Shown here: piece by piece, positions 9,185-17,336 of the stretch
How positions within the stretch are numbered: the first letter of the stretch is position 1
Layout of the letters: each line of letters starts with the position of its first letter
Assembly (NCBI RefSeq): GCF_000220505.1
Contig: NZ_AFPJ01000024.1
Span: forward strand, 62,001 to 126,000
From: Microbulbifer agarilyticus S89
GTDB taxonomy: Bacteria > Pseudomonadota > Gammaproteobacteria > Pseudomonadales > Cellvibrionaceae
DNA: 64,000 nt
Direction: 5' to 3'
Program-made: the position numbers and the translations under genes
Notes under the pieces: model-generated
Seen by the model: the letters and a program-made list of their open reading frames with translations, nothing else
The model's database searches: none
Told to the model about the DNA's origin: nothing

Positions 9185-9262
9185 GTACATGTAAGTAATT
9201 ATAAATAGCCACTCTGCAGGGCTCTGCCTAGGAACACAGAGTCACAAAGATTGATTCCTGCG

Positions 9263-9299
9263 GCGGTGCATGGTTTGCTTCTCTGAAGCCATGCACCGC
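9263..9299 (+). promoter_or_regulatory. Inverted repeat between the AbgT and amidohydrolase genes
   Basis: GCGGTGCATG pairs with CATGCACCGC, and an inner GCTTC-TCT-GAAGC hairpin is nested between the arms. It lies 17 bases before the GTG start of the amidohydrolase. It lacks a uridine tract, so it may be an attenuator, an RNA-processing site or an operator between the two genes rather than a simple terminator. Confidence 0.45.
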
Positions 9300-9316
9300 A
9301 TAACAGGATTGTTCTT

Positions 9317-10672
9317 GTGAAAAAGCCCCTAACTGCCCGCTCCTTTTGCGCCCTTACCTTTTCTACACTTTCCTTTTTTAGCCTTTCCTTTTCCGCTCTG
9401 GCATTTTTCAGCCACGGCGCCCTCGCGCAAAACCAACCCGACAGCCTCGACGCAGCCCTCAAGAAAGCCGAGGACAAGGTGATCGAGTGGCGACGCCATA
9501 TCCACCAGAACCCGGAACTGGGCAATCGCGAGTTTGAAACCGCCAAGTACATTACTCGGCACCTGCAAGCCCTGGGCATGGAAGTGGAAACCGGCATTGC
9601 CCACACCGGAGTGATCGGTTTCCTCAAGGGTGGCCAGACGGGGCCTACGGTGGCGCTGCGCGCGGACATGGACGCACTGCCGGTGACCGAGCAGGTGGAT
9701 CTTCCCTTCGCCTCAAAGGCAACGACCCAGTACAACGGTGAGGAAGTCGGTGTGATGCACGCCTGTGGGCACGACACCCATGTAGCCATGCTGATGGGCG
9801 CCGCCGAGGTTCTCGCCGGGATGCGCGACGAGCTCGCCGGCAACATCCTGTTTATCTTCCAGCCCGCCGAAGAAGGAGCGCCGGAAGGCGAGGAAGGTGG
9901 TGCAGAGTTAATGCTCGAGGAGGGCCTGTTTAACAAGTACAAACCCGAGGTCGCGTTCGGCCAGCACGTTACCTCAGGGCTGCCCTCCGGTGTCATCGGC
10001 TATCGGTCCGGCCCCTTAATGGCGAGTTCCGACCAATTCAAAATTCATGTGCATGGCCGCCAGACGCATGGCTCACGCCCCTGGGGCGGTGTCGACCCGA
10101 TTACCGCCGCAGCGCAAATCGTCATGGGCACCCAGACGCTGGTCAGTCGCCAGATTGATATCACCAAGGAGCCCGCCGTAGTTTCCTTCGGCATTATCGA
10201 CGGTGGCGTGCGCAACAATATTATTCCCGACAGCGTGTATATGAATGGCACCATCCGCAATTTCGATATGGATAACCGCCAGGAAATTTTCAAACGCCTG
10301 AAAGTCACCGCGGAAAAAATTGCCGAAGCCAGTGGCGCAGAAGCCAAGGTGGAAATTCTCGAGGGCTACCCGGTAACCGTGAATAATCCCGCGCTTACCG
10401 CAGAGGCCATTCCCGCACTGCAAGCCGCCGCGGGCGACGATAAGGTCAAGGTAATTCCTAAAATTACCGGCGCCGAGGATTTCTCCTTCTTCGCCAATGA
10501 AATTCCAGGGTTCTACTATTTCCTGGGGGTAACACCCGCGGGTACCGACCCATCCACTGCTGCCAGTAATCATTCACCGCGGTTTTACGTGGATGAAAGT
10601 GCGCTCAAAGTGGGTACCAGGGCAATCACCCAACTGACCATTGATTACCTGGACAAACGGCAAAACCAGTAA
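9317..10672 (+). CDS. Exported M20-family amidohydrolase (AbgA/HipO type)
   Basis: A 451-residue protein with a GTG start. It begins with a signal peptide (KKPLTARSFCALTFSTLSFF, then a cut near ALAQ). The M20 amidohydrolase core follows: EWRRHIHQNPELGNREFETA, ALRADMDALPV, the metal site MHACGHDTHVAML (about residues 152-164), FQPAEEGAPEGEEGGA and the C-terminal ITGAEDFSFFANEIPG. The family hydrolyses N-acyl amino acids, hippurate or aminobenzoyl-glutamate using two metal ions. The export signal suggests action in the periplasm, unlike the cytoplasmic E. coli AbgA/AbgB. It is probably co-transcribed with the upstream transporter and ends at a strong terminator. Confidence 0.9.
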   Translation: MKKPLTARSFCALTFSTLSFFSLSFSALAFFSHGALAQNQPDSLDAALKKAEDKVIEWRRHIHQNPELGNREFETAKYITRHLQALGMEVETGIAHTGVIGFLKGGQTGPTVALRADMDALPVTEQVDLPFASKATTQYNGEEVGVMHACGHDTHVAMLMGAAEVLAGMRDELAGNILFIFQPAEEGAPEGEEGGAELMLEEGLFNKYKPEVAFGQHVTSGLPSGVIGYRSGPLMASSDQFKIHVHGRQTHGSRPWGGVDPITAAAQIVMGTQTLVSRQIDITKEPAVVSFGIIDGGVRNNIIPDSVYMNGTIRNFDMDNRQEIFKRLKVTAEKIAEASGAEAKVEILEGYPVTVNNPALTAEAIPALQAAAGDDKVKVIPKITGAEDFSFFANEIPGFYYFLGVTPAGTDPSTAASNHSPRFYVDESALKVGTRAITQLTIDYLDKRQNQ

Positions 10673-10683
10673 TCGTGCACAAT

Positions 10684-10713
10684 AAAAAAGGCGATCTTAC
10701 GATCGCCTTTTTT
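10684..10713. terminator. Bidirectional intrinsic terminator
   Basis: The stem GGCGATC / GATCGCC closes a TTAC loop, flanked by A6 and T6. It serves the amidohydrolase on the forward strand and rhlE on the reverse strand. Confidence 0.9.
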
Positions 10714-10760
10714 ATTTACAGGGCCTGATATTTACAGAGCCCTAGCAGAAGTCCCAGCGC

Positions 10761-12185
10761 TTACGCCGACTCGGTGCGGCGCTGCGGACGACGCCGACGC
10801 TGCCCCGGCTTGGCGCCGTTGCCGTTACCGTTGCGCTCGTTGCCGCCGCGGCCTTCCGCCCGGTTGCCATGGTCGCGGTTGCCAGAAGTGCGGCGATTTC
10901 CGGAAAGCTTGTTGCCTCCGGAGTTGTTGCCCCCAGACTTGTTGCCTGCAGGTTTATTCCCGCCGGTTTTGCCAGTGCCCGGTTTGCCGCGGCCACCGCC
11001 ACGGCGCACCTGTGCACCTTTCCCCGCCTTGCCGCCGGATTCCGGCACTGCGTGATCCGGCTCAAAGCCCTCGATCTCTTCGCGCTCAATTGGCTTCTGG
11101 ATCAGTCGTTCGATATCCCGCAACTGCTTGATTTCATCGGCAGAGACCAAAGATACCGCATGCCCAGAGGCACCCGCACGGCCGGTGCGGCCGATGCGAT
11201 GCACGTAGTCTTCCGGCACATTCGGCAAGTCGAAGTTCACCACTTGCGGCAGCTGGTCAATGTCGATACCGCGCGCGGCAATATCTGTGGCTACCAGGAT
11301 CTGTACCTTGCCATTCTTGAATTCTGCCAGCGCCTTGGTACGCGCATTCTGACTCTTGTTGCCGTGAATCGCCGCCGCAGGGATGCGGTGCTGCTCCAGC
11401 TGCTTGGCCAGTCGGTTGGCGCCGTGCTTGGTGCGGCTGAATACCAGCGCCTGATGCCAGCCATTTTCCTTGATCAGGTGGCACAGCAAAGAGGCCTTGC
11501 GAGACTTATCCACCGGGTGCAATTTTTGCTGCACGGTTTTGGTGGTGCTGTTGCGCGGCGCCACGTCGATCTCCACCGGGTCGTTTACCAGGCCCTTGGC
11601 CAGGCTGCGAATTTCCGGTGAGAAAGTTGCAGAGAACAGCAAGTTCTGACGCTTCTCCGGCAGCACCCGCAGAATTTTTTTGATGTCGTGAATAAAGCCC
11701 ATATCGAGCATGCGATCGGCTTCGTCCAGCACCAGCGTCTCCAGCCGATCAAACTTGATCGCGCGCTGGTTGTACAGGTCGAGCAGGCGGCCCGGGGTAG
11801 CCACCAAGATGTCCGCGCCACCACGCAAGCGCATCATTTGCGGATTGATTTTTACCCCACCAAACACAACGGAGTGCCGCATGGGCAAGTGTTCACTGTA
11901 GCTTTGCACATTGTCGAACACCTGCGCCGCAAGCTCGCGCGTTGGGGTCAGCACCAGCGCACGTACCTGGTTGTTGCGCGCACGCGGGCCGGCACTCAGC
12001 CGGTGCAGCAGGGGCAGGGTAAAGCCGGCGGTTTTACCGGTACCGGTCTGTGCCGCCGCCATGACGTCGCCACCGCGCATCACCACCGGAATGGCTTGCT
12101 GCTGGATAGGGGTAGGTTGGGTATAGCCCTGCTCTGCCACGGCGCGGGCAATTTCCGGCGCGAGGCCGAGATCTTCAAACAACAT
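10761..12185 (-). CDS. rhlE: ATP-dependent RNA helicase RhlE (DEAD-box)
   Basis: A 474-residue protein with all DEAD-box motifs in order: Q-motif ([14 protein letters not shown]), Walker [53 protein letters not shown] and [10 protein letters not shown]. RhlE unwinds structured RNA during ribosome assembly and RNA decay. After about residue 395 the protein becomes a low-complexity tail rich in Gly, Asn, Lys and Arg (repeated GGNK / GNR units), a likely RNA-binding tail, ending in an arginine-rich stretch. The gene is transcribed alone and has a long upstream region with a candidate promoter near 12453-12480. Confidence 0.94.
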   Translation of the reverse strand: MLFEDLGLAPEIARAVAEQGYTQPTPIQQQAIPVVMRGGDVMAAAQTGTGKTAGFTLPLLHRLSAGPRARNNQVRALVLTPTRELAAQVFDNVQSYSEHLPMRHSVVFGGVKINPQMMRLRGGADILVATPGRLLDLYNQRAIKFDRLETLVLDEADRMLDMGFIHDIKKILRVLPEKRQNLLFSATFSPEIRSLAKGLVNDPVEIDVAPRNSTTKTVQQKLHPVDKSRKASLLCHLIKENGWHQALVFSRTKHGANRLAKQLEQHRIPAAAIHGNKSQNARTKALAEFKNGKVQILVATDIAARGIDIDQLPQVVNFDLPNVPEDYVHRIGRTGRAGASGHAVSLVSADEIKQLRDIERLIQKPIEREEIEGFEPDHAVPESGGKAGKGAQVRRGGGRGKPGTGKTGGNKPAGNKSGGNNSGGNKLSGNRRTSGNRDHGNRAEGRGGNERNGNGNGAKPGQRRRRPQRRTESA

Positions 12186-12678
12186 AATGTATCTTCTTGC
12201 AGGCGACCGCAGTGAGAGACCGGGTCAACCAGAGGTGAATTCGTGAAACCCGTGCCGAAACCACAATAACTTGCGGTGTTCCACGGTCGGTTTCGAGTTG
12301 CCGCCTTAGGCGTAGGCCGAAATTCCGATTCGGCTGGGTGCGGCATTCAGTAGGAAGAGTTCAGACACACTGATGAGTACAGTGTTCTAGAAATGAGCCG
12401 GGTAATGATCCGGCCTACAGATGACGCATCTGGCACATTGGCCAGCCGCGGCACTATACCACAGCACGGCAGACTGCCTAGTTTTAAATTTACCCGCGCC
12501 CGCGGTTAATCCTTAGGGAAAGTGGGGTTAATTTGTTGGGCAGCCAGCGGAACTCCCGCGGGTTGAGAAACCGTTGACATTGTCGCCGCCAGAGGGTTTT
12601 CTAGGAAACGCCAAGCGATAAAACACGCTTTTCTGGGCTATACCTAACAACAGCTAATAATAATTTCCGGAGCACCCC
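12186..12678. other. Gene-free interval with the rhlE leader
   Basis: This ~490-base divergent interval has no credible coding region. It contains two small inverted repeats (GCCGG/CCGGC at 12397-12414 and CAGATG/CATCTG at 12417-12431) that would lie in the rhlE 5' leader, and a candidate rhlE promoter at 12453-12480. Nothing clear was seen for the forward gene except a ribosome-site-like ccggag before its ATG. Confidence 0.6.
12453..12480 (-). promoter_or_regulatory. Candidate sigma-70 promoter for rhlE
   Basis: On the reverse strand a TAGGCA (-35-like) and a TATAGT (-10-like) hexamer are separated by 16 bases. Transcription from here would give a leader of roughly 260 nucleotides before the rhlE ATG. 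The prediction rests on the hexamers only. Confidence 0.4.
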
Positions 12679-13584
12679 ATGGAATCGAGCCCCCTTATCT
12701 CTATCGGCCTGCCGATCTCACTATTCATCATCATGATCGGTATTGGCATGACCCTGACAGCGCGGGATTTTCACCAGGTTACCGTCAAACCTGGCGGGCT
12801 GATTCTCGGCAGCATCACCCAGATTCTCTTGATGCCAGCCATCGCCTTTGCACTGGCCTGGGCGCTCACACTGCCGCCGGCCATGGCGGTGGGCCTGGTT
12901 ATCATCGCAGCCTGCCCCGGCGGCACCACTTCCAACCTGTTTACCATGCTGGCGCGCGGCAATGTCGCACTGTCCATCGTACTCACCATTTCTGCTAGCC
13001 TGATTACCATCATGACGATACCGGTATTCGCCAACTACGCACTGCAACTGTATTACGGCGCGCAACAGGAAATTGCGCTGCCGTTCGCGCGTACCGTGCT
13101 GATGCTGTCTGCAATCGTGCTGCTGCCGGTTGCCATCGGTATGACCGTAAAGGCATTGCGCCCCGCATTTGCGGAGCGTGCTGAGGGCTTTGTGAGTATC
13201 TTTGGCGGGCTGGTGCTGGTGTTGCTGGTTGTGGGCATCGTATACGGCGTGCGCGACCGTTTCTTCGACCTGATGGCGCAGGCCGGCCCGGCAACCATTG
13301 CCCTGAACTTACTGGGTATCGCACTGGGCTTCCTGAGCGCGAAGCTGGTGGGCCTGGGTAAGCGCGAAGGACTGGCAATCGCCACCGAACTGGGGATCAA
13401 AAACGGCACTCTGGGCCTGATGGTGACGCTGACGCTGATGCACTCCGATGAAATGTCGGTACCGTCGGCCATCTACGGGGTCATCATGTTCCCGATCGGA
13501 TTTATGCTGGTGGCTTATGGACGCCGCGTGGTTAAGCAGAGTGAAGCAACTGGCACTTACGAAGACCGGCTCAACCCCACCTGA
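12679..13584 (+). CDS. Bile acid:sodium symporter family transporter
   Basis: A 301-residue membrane protein with about nine or ten hydrophobic helices. The BASS-family signatures are visible: GIGMTLTARDFHQV after the first helix, the conserved loop AACPGGTTSNLFTMLARGNVALSIVLT (about residues 76-102), and ATELGIKNGTLGLMVTLTL near residue 240. The family couples import of organic anions (bile acids, pyruvate, pantoate and others) to sodium. The substrate cannot be read from the sequence. The gene stands alone between rhlE and the cupin gene. Confidence 0.92.
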   Translation: MESSPLISIGLPISLFIIMIGIGMTLTARDFHQVTVKPGGLILGSITQILLMPAIAFALAWALTLPPAMAVGLVIIAACPGGTTSNLFTMLARGNVALSIVLTISASLITIMTIPVFANYALQLYYGAQQEIALPFARTVLMLSAIVLLPVAIGMTVKALRPAFAERAEGFVSIFGGLVLVLLVVGIVYGVRDRFFDLMAQAGPATIALNLLGIALGFLSAKLVGLGKREGLAIATELGIKNGTLGLMVTLTLMHSDEMSVPSAIYGVIMFPIGFMLVAYGRRVVKQSEATGTYEDRLNPT

Positions 13585-13751
13585 AAATTCGCGAAGGTTG
13601 ACCGGGTAAGGGGTAAGGAGCCGGCTTGTGGACGCAACAACAATGATCCAGCGGGCTTCTTTCAATCCAGCAGCGTCCTAAAATCCAGCCGGCACCTTTG
13701 CGCGTATCACCTCCGATTCGCCAAGCACACTTGAGGATTCAGGCATCTATT

Positions 13752-14420
13752 ATGACAACGCGCATTAACGGCGACTTTTCCCAAAGAGTGGTAGTCCGCC
13801 CGCAGCAGTATGATTGGGTGGCATCGCCGATGCCCGGTGTGGAACGCATGATGCTGGACCGGATTGGTGATGAAGTTGCCCGAGCCACCTCGCTCGTGCG
13901 CTACGCGCCCAACAGTGCATTCTCACCCCACGTCCATGGAGGGGGTGAAGAATTCCTGGTACTGGAAGGCGTCTTCTCCGATGAGCACCGGAACTATGGC
14001 AAAGGCAGTTACGTACGCAACCCAATCGGCACCTCCCACACCCCGAAAATTGGCGAAGAGGGCGCGACCATTTTCGTCAAGCTGCATCAATTCGACGAAG
14101 CCGACACAGAACAGAAGGTCATCGATACCACTACCCAGCCCTGGCTGCCGGGGCTAGTCAGCGGACTGCAAGTTATGCCACTGCATGAGCACGGCACCGA
14201 GCGTGTCGCGCTGGTAAAGTGGGCGCCCAATACGCAATTCAATAGTCACCAACACTGGGGCGGTGAAGAAATTTTCGTAATAGAGGGCACCTTTTACGAC
14301 GAGCACGGCAGCTATCCGGCGGGCTCCTGGTTGCGCAGCCCGCACTTCAGTCGGCATACCCCGTTTACCAAAGAAGACGGTGCACTAATTTATGTGAAGA
14401 CCGGCCACCTGCCAGCTTGA
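13752..14420 (+). CDS. Double ChrR-type cupin protein
   Basis: A 222-residue protein from the ATG at 13752 (MTTRINGDFSQRVVV); codons before it look non-coding. Two cupin repeats are visible. Each has a metal-binding-type motif, HVHGGGEEFLVLEG near residue 65 and HQHWGGEEIFVIEG near residue 170, and both are followed by YxxGSWxRxP-type turns. This is the ChrR-like cupin fold found in the C-terminal half of anti-sigma factors and in stand-alone metal or oxygenase-like proteins. No zinc-binding anti-sigma domain and no sigma factor gene is next to it, so an enzyme or storage role is as likely as regulation. Confidence 0.85.
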   Translation: MTTRINGDFSQRVVVRPQQYDWVASPMPGVERMMLDRIGDEVARATSLVRYAPNSAFSPHVHGGGEEFLVLEGVFSDEHRNYGKGSYVRNPIGTSHTPKIGEEGATIFVKLHQFDEADTEQKVIDTTTQPWLPGLVSGLQVMPLHEHGTERVALVKWAPNTQFNSHQHWGGEEIFVIEGTFYDEHGSYPAGSWLRSPHFSRHTPFTKEDGALIYVKTGHLPA

Positions 14421-14816
14421 GCAGGAAAACGTTCAGTGCACGACCGCCGTAAATGGACGTAGGTGACAGCACAGAAACACTCACCTTCGTCGGTTTTCCA
14501 ATCCTCGCCGCCTTCCCTCTTTCCTCTTTATCCGCCGGCGTGGTTGCCCACCAGCTGCCCTTATCCCCGCCCCTCCTCAACGCAGAGAGTGCGCGCGGCA
14601 AAGGTCAATCAAAAACCCATTCAAAACCAACCAAAAACCTGACTTTTCGGTCGAAAAATTCAGAGCGGAGTCCGCTGTGCTGCACACCTTTTCGGTTAGT
14701 ACCCGACATGACCTCACAGTAATCCACCGTGCTGCTTGTGGCCACCCAGTCGCAGGCAGCTGAAAAAAAAATAGTGATATGATCAGCGCGCACAACACAA
14801 ATAATTAGGTTTCCAC
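14421..14816. other. Gene-free interval before the penicillin acylase gene
   Basis: About 396 bases with short open frames of unusual composition and no ribosome sites or family motifs. The last part is A/T-rich (an A9 run at 14763-14771 and tgatatgatc) and could hold the promoter of the downstream gene. No clear hexamer pair was found. Confidence 0.5.
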
Positions 14817-17219
14817 ATGCCACGTTGGTTGAAGCAGCTTGCCGCTGCAGTATTCATTTTGGTGCTTGCGCTCGGCACCTTTCTCACCTTTACCCTGCGC
14901 GCGAGCCTGCCAACACTCGACGGCGAGATTGCGGTGAGTTCAGGCCTCAACGCCCCGGCGACACTGGCGCGTGACGACAAGGGCATCGCGGTAATTACCG
15001 CAGCCAACCGTCTGGATGCGGCCTATGCGATGGGCTTTGCCCACGGCCAGGACCGTTTTTTCCAGATGGACCTGGCATCCCGGCTCGCCAGCGGTGAACT
15101 TGCAGAGCTGTTTGGCAGCATCGCGCTGGATGCCGATAAAAAGTATCGCGTGCACCAGCTGCGCCGCCGCGCCAATGAAGCCCTCGCGCAGATTCCTGCC
15201 GAGGAGCGCGCCATTCTGGATATCTACGCCGAAGGCGTGAATGCCGGCCTCGCCAGCCTCGGCAGCAAGCCCTTCGAATATCACTTGTTACGTGTCGAGC
15301 CCAAGCCGTGGTCTCCCACCGAATCCATGCTGGTGTCCATGTCGATGTTCATCCAGATGACCGGCAAGCTGGCGCAATCGGATTACGCCCGCGATCTGCT
15401 GCTGCGCGCCGGTGGTGAAACCCTACTGGAATTCATCCAGCCCCAGGGTACCCAGTGGGATACCGCCATTGATGGCACCAGGTATGCGACCCCGGCAATC
15501 CCATCCGAGGCCACCTTTGCGATTAACGGCGCGAGCGCGCCCAGCGAAACCAACGAGCTGGCCGGTGTCTCTCCCGAACCTGGCCCTATGAATGGCTCCA
15601 ACAGCTGGGCCATCAGCGGTGCCAAGACCAGCCACGGTGGTGCACTGCTGTCCAACGACCCGCACCTTGGTATGGCCATTCCGCATATCTGGTACCGCGT
15701 GCAGCTCAATTACACCAGTCCCGCGGGCAACGCGGTGCACATGAACGGGGTGAGCTTCCCCGGTATGCCCGCCATGGCCATCGGCACCAATGGCAAAGTT
15801 GCCTGGAGCATGACCAACTCGGCGGGTGATTGGGCTGATTACATCGTGCTGGAACACGATGAAACCCACTATGAAGCGCCCCAGGGCCGCCAGCCATTTG
15901 ATCGTCAGACCGAAACCATCCGCGTCAAGGGCGAAAAGTCGGTAACGCTGGAGATCGACAACACCATCTGGGGCCCAGCCGTTACTTTGCAAGATGGGCA
16001 ACGTGCGGCCTATCGCTGGCTGGTACAGTATGCGGAAGCACTGAACCCGCTGCCGTTCCTGAATCTGGACGACGCGGTGACCGCGGCCGAGGCTGCGGAT
16101 ATCGCCCACCGCTCCGGCATCAGCCCGTTCAACTTTGTGGTTGCGGACAGCGCAGGTGAAATCCTGTGGACCATCCTTGGCCGTATCCCCGAGCGCGGCA
16201 GTGTGCCCAGTGAGCGCCTGGTGCCCTGGCAGCAGGTAGACGACACTTGGCGCGGCTGGTTGCAGCCGGCGGACTATCCGATGATTACCAGTAAACAGCT
16301 GGATTACATCTGGACCGCCAACAACCGTATTGTCGGTGACAAGATGCGTGACCAGATCGGACGCGGCACCTATGCCCTGGGTACCCGCGGCTGGTTGATC
16401 GAGCAGGACCTGATCGCTACCGAGCAATTCGATGAACTGCGCATGACCGAAATGCTGCAAAACAATCGGGCGGAAACCGTTTCCGGCTGGCGCGACCACC
16501 TGCTCGACTGGATGGAGCCACTCACGGACCTGTCCGCAGACGAGCACAGTGCCCTGACCGCACTCACCGACTGGACCGCGCGGGCAGCCGTCGACGATGT
16601 TGGTTACACCGTGGCACGGGAATACCAGCGCGAGTTCACCCGAGCCATGAACCGCGCCCTGCAGGAAACCCTGGTAAATAACGAAGTGATCTCTGCGGAA
16701 CACGACGAGGTGTGGCTGTTCAACAGTAACAGTGAGGGCGCCCTGGCGAAGATCCGCGACCAGCAGCCGACGCACTGGCTGCCGCAAGGCTTTGACAACT
16801 GGCTCGCGTTCCAGCGCGTGGTGTTGCAATCGGTACTGGCCGACCTGGTTGAAAAACACGGCGCGCTGGCGCAGGCAAACTGGGGCAAACACAATGCGCT
16901 GCAAATGCACCACCCGCTGGCCTCGGCGCTGCCTGGGTTCCTGGGCGAGCGGCTGAATATGCCAGCGAGTGAACAGGCCGGTGACAGCTACATGCCACTG
17001 GCCCAGCGACCCAAGCACGGCCAGTCCATGCGCTTCGTGGTAAGCCCGGGTAAAGAGCAGGACGGTTTCCTGATTATGCCCGGCGGCCAGAGTGGCCACC
17101 CTCTTTCCGATTTTTACAGCGCCGGCCACGCCGACTGGGTCAATGCAGAAAACACCCCGCTGCTGCCGGGCGCGGTGATTCACACGCTGACGCTTTCGCC
17201 ACAATATTCGCCACAATAA
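14817..17219 (+). CDS. Penicillin acylase family protein (Ntn hydrolase)
   Basis: An 800-residue protein made as one chain. Residues 1-30 form a signal/anchor helix (LAAAVFILVLALGTFLTFTL). The alpha-chain part has AYAMGFAHGQDRFFQMDLASRLASGELAELFG. The autocatalytic cut is expected before Ser261 in NGSNSWAISG, the new N-terminal nucleophile of the beta chain, followed by LLSNDPHLGMAIPHIWY. Late motifs include WGKHN and GGQSGHP. Family members hydrolyse amide bonds of penicillins, cephalosporins or acyl-homoserine lactones in the periplasm. The substrate here is unknown; quorum-signal degradation is a reasonable guess only. It is followed by an intrinsic terminator. Confidence 0.93.
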   Translation: MPRWLKQLAAAVFILVLALGTFLTFTLRASLPTLDGEIAVSSGLNAPATLARDDKGIAVITAANRLDAAYAMGFAHGQDRFFQMDLASRLASGELAELFGSIALDADKKYRVHQLRRRANEALAQIPAEERAILDIYAEGVNAGLASLGSKPFEYHLLRVEPKPWSPTESMLVSMSMFIQMTGKLAQSDYARDLLLRAGGETLLEFIQPQGTQWDTAIDGTRYATPAIPSEATFAINGASAPSETNELAGVSPEPGPMNGSNSWAISGAKTSHGGALLSNDPHLGMAIPHIWYRVQLNYTSPAGNAVHMNGVSFPGMPAMAIGTNGKVAWSMTNSAGDWADYIVLEHDETHYEAPQGRQPFDRQTETIRVKGEKSVTLEIDNTIWGPAVTLQDGQRAAYRWLVQYAEALNPLPFLNLDDAVTAAEAADIAHRSGISPFNFVVADSAGEILWTILGRIPERGSVPSERLVPWQQVDDTWRGWLQPADYPMITSKQLDYIWTANNRIVGDKMRDQIGRGTYALGTRGWLIEQDLIATEQFDELRMTEMLQNNRAETVSGWRDHLLDWMEPLTDLSADEHSALTALTDWTARAAVDDVGYTVAREYQREFTRAMNRALQETLVNNEVISAEHDEVWLFNSNSEGALAKIRDQQPTHWLPQGFDNWLAFQRVVLQSVLADLVEKHGALAQANWGKHNALQMHHPLASALPGFLGERLNMPASEQAGDSYMPLAQRPKHGQSMRFVVSPGKEQDGFLIMPGGQSGHPLSDFYSAGHADWVNAENTPLLPGAVIHTLTLSPQYSPQ

Positions 17220-17265
17220 TGGGAAGCTAAACCTACATTGGTTTTTGATCGATCAAAATGAAAAA

Positions 17266-17290
17266 GCCCCGCTAAGCGGGGCTTTTTTTT
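17266..17290 (+). terminator. Intrinsic terminator after the penicillin acylase gene
   Basis: GCCCCGC / GCGGGGC forms a 7-bp stem with a TAA loop, followed by T8. An A5 run on the other side allows weak use by parE transcription. A perfect 16-bp palindrome, TTTTGATC/GATCAAAA, lies just before it at 17243-17258. Confidence 0.9.
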
Positions 17291-17336
17291 GGGTAACGTT
17301 TTCGAAAAATTCTCTCAAGTAACGTTTTTAAGCAAC

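Noticed and set aside
8075-9190. Reverse 371-codon frame inside the AbgT gene
   Set aside because: His/Gly-rich shadow of a high-GC membrane protein gene; no start signals.
14421-14816. Short frames in the interval before the penicillin acylase gene
   Set aside because: No start signals; composition unlike neighbouring genes.
15423-17216. Reverse 597-codon frame inside the penicillin acylase gene
   Set aside because: Antisense shadow due to GC-rich third positions; no motifs.
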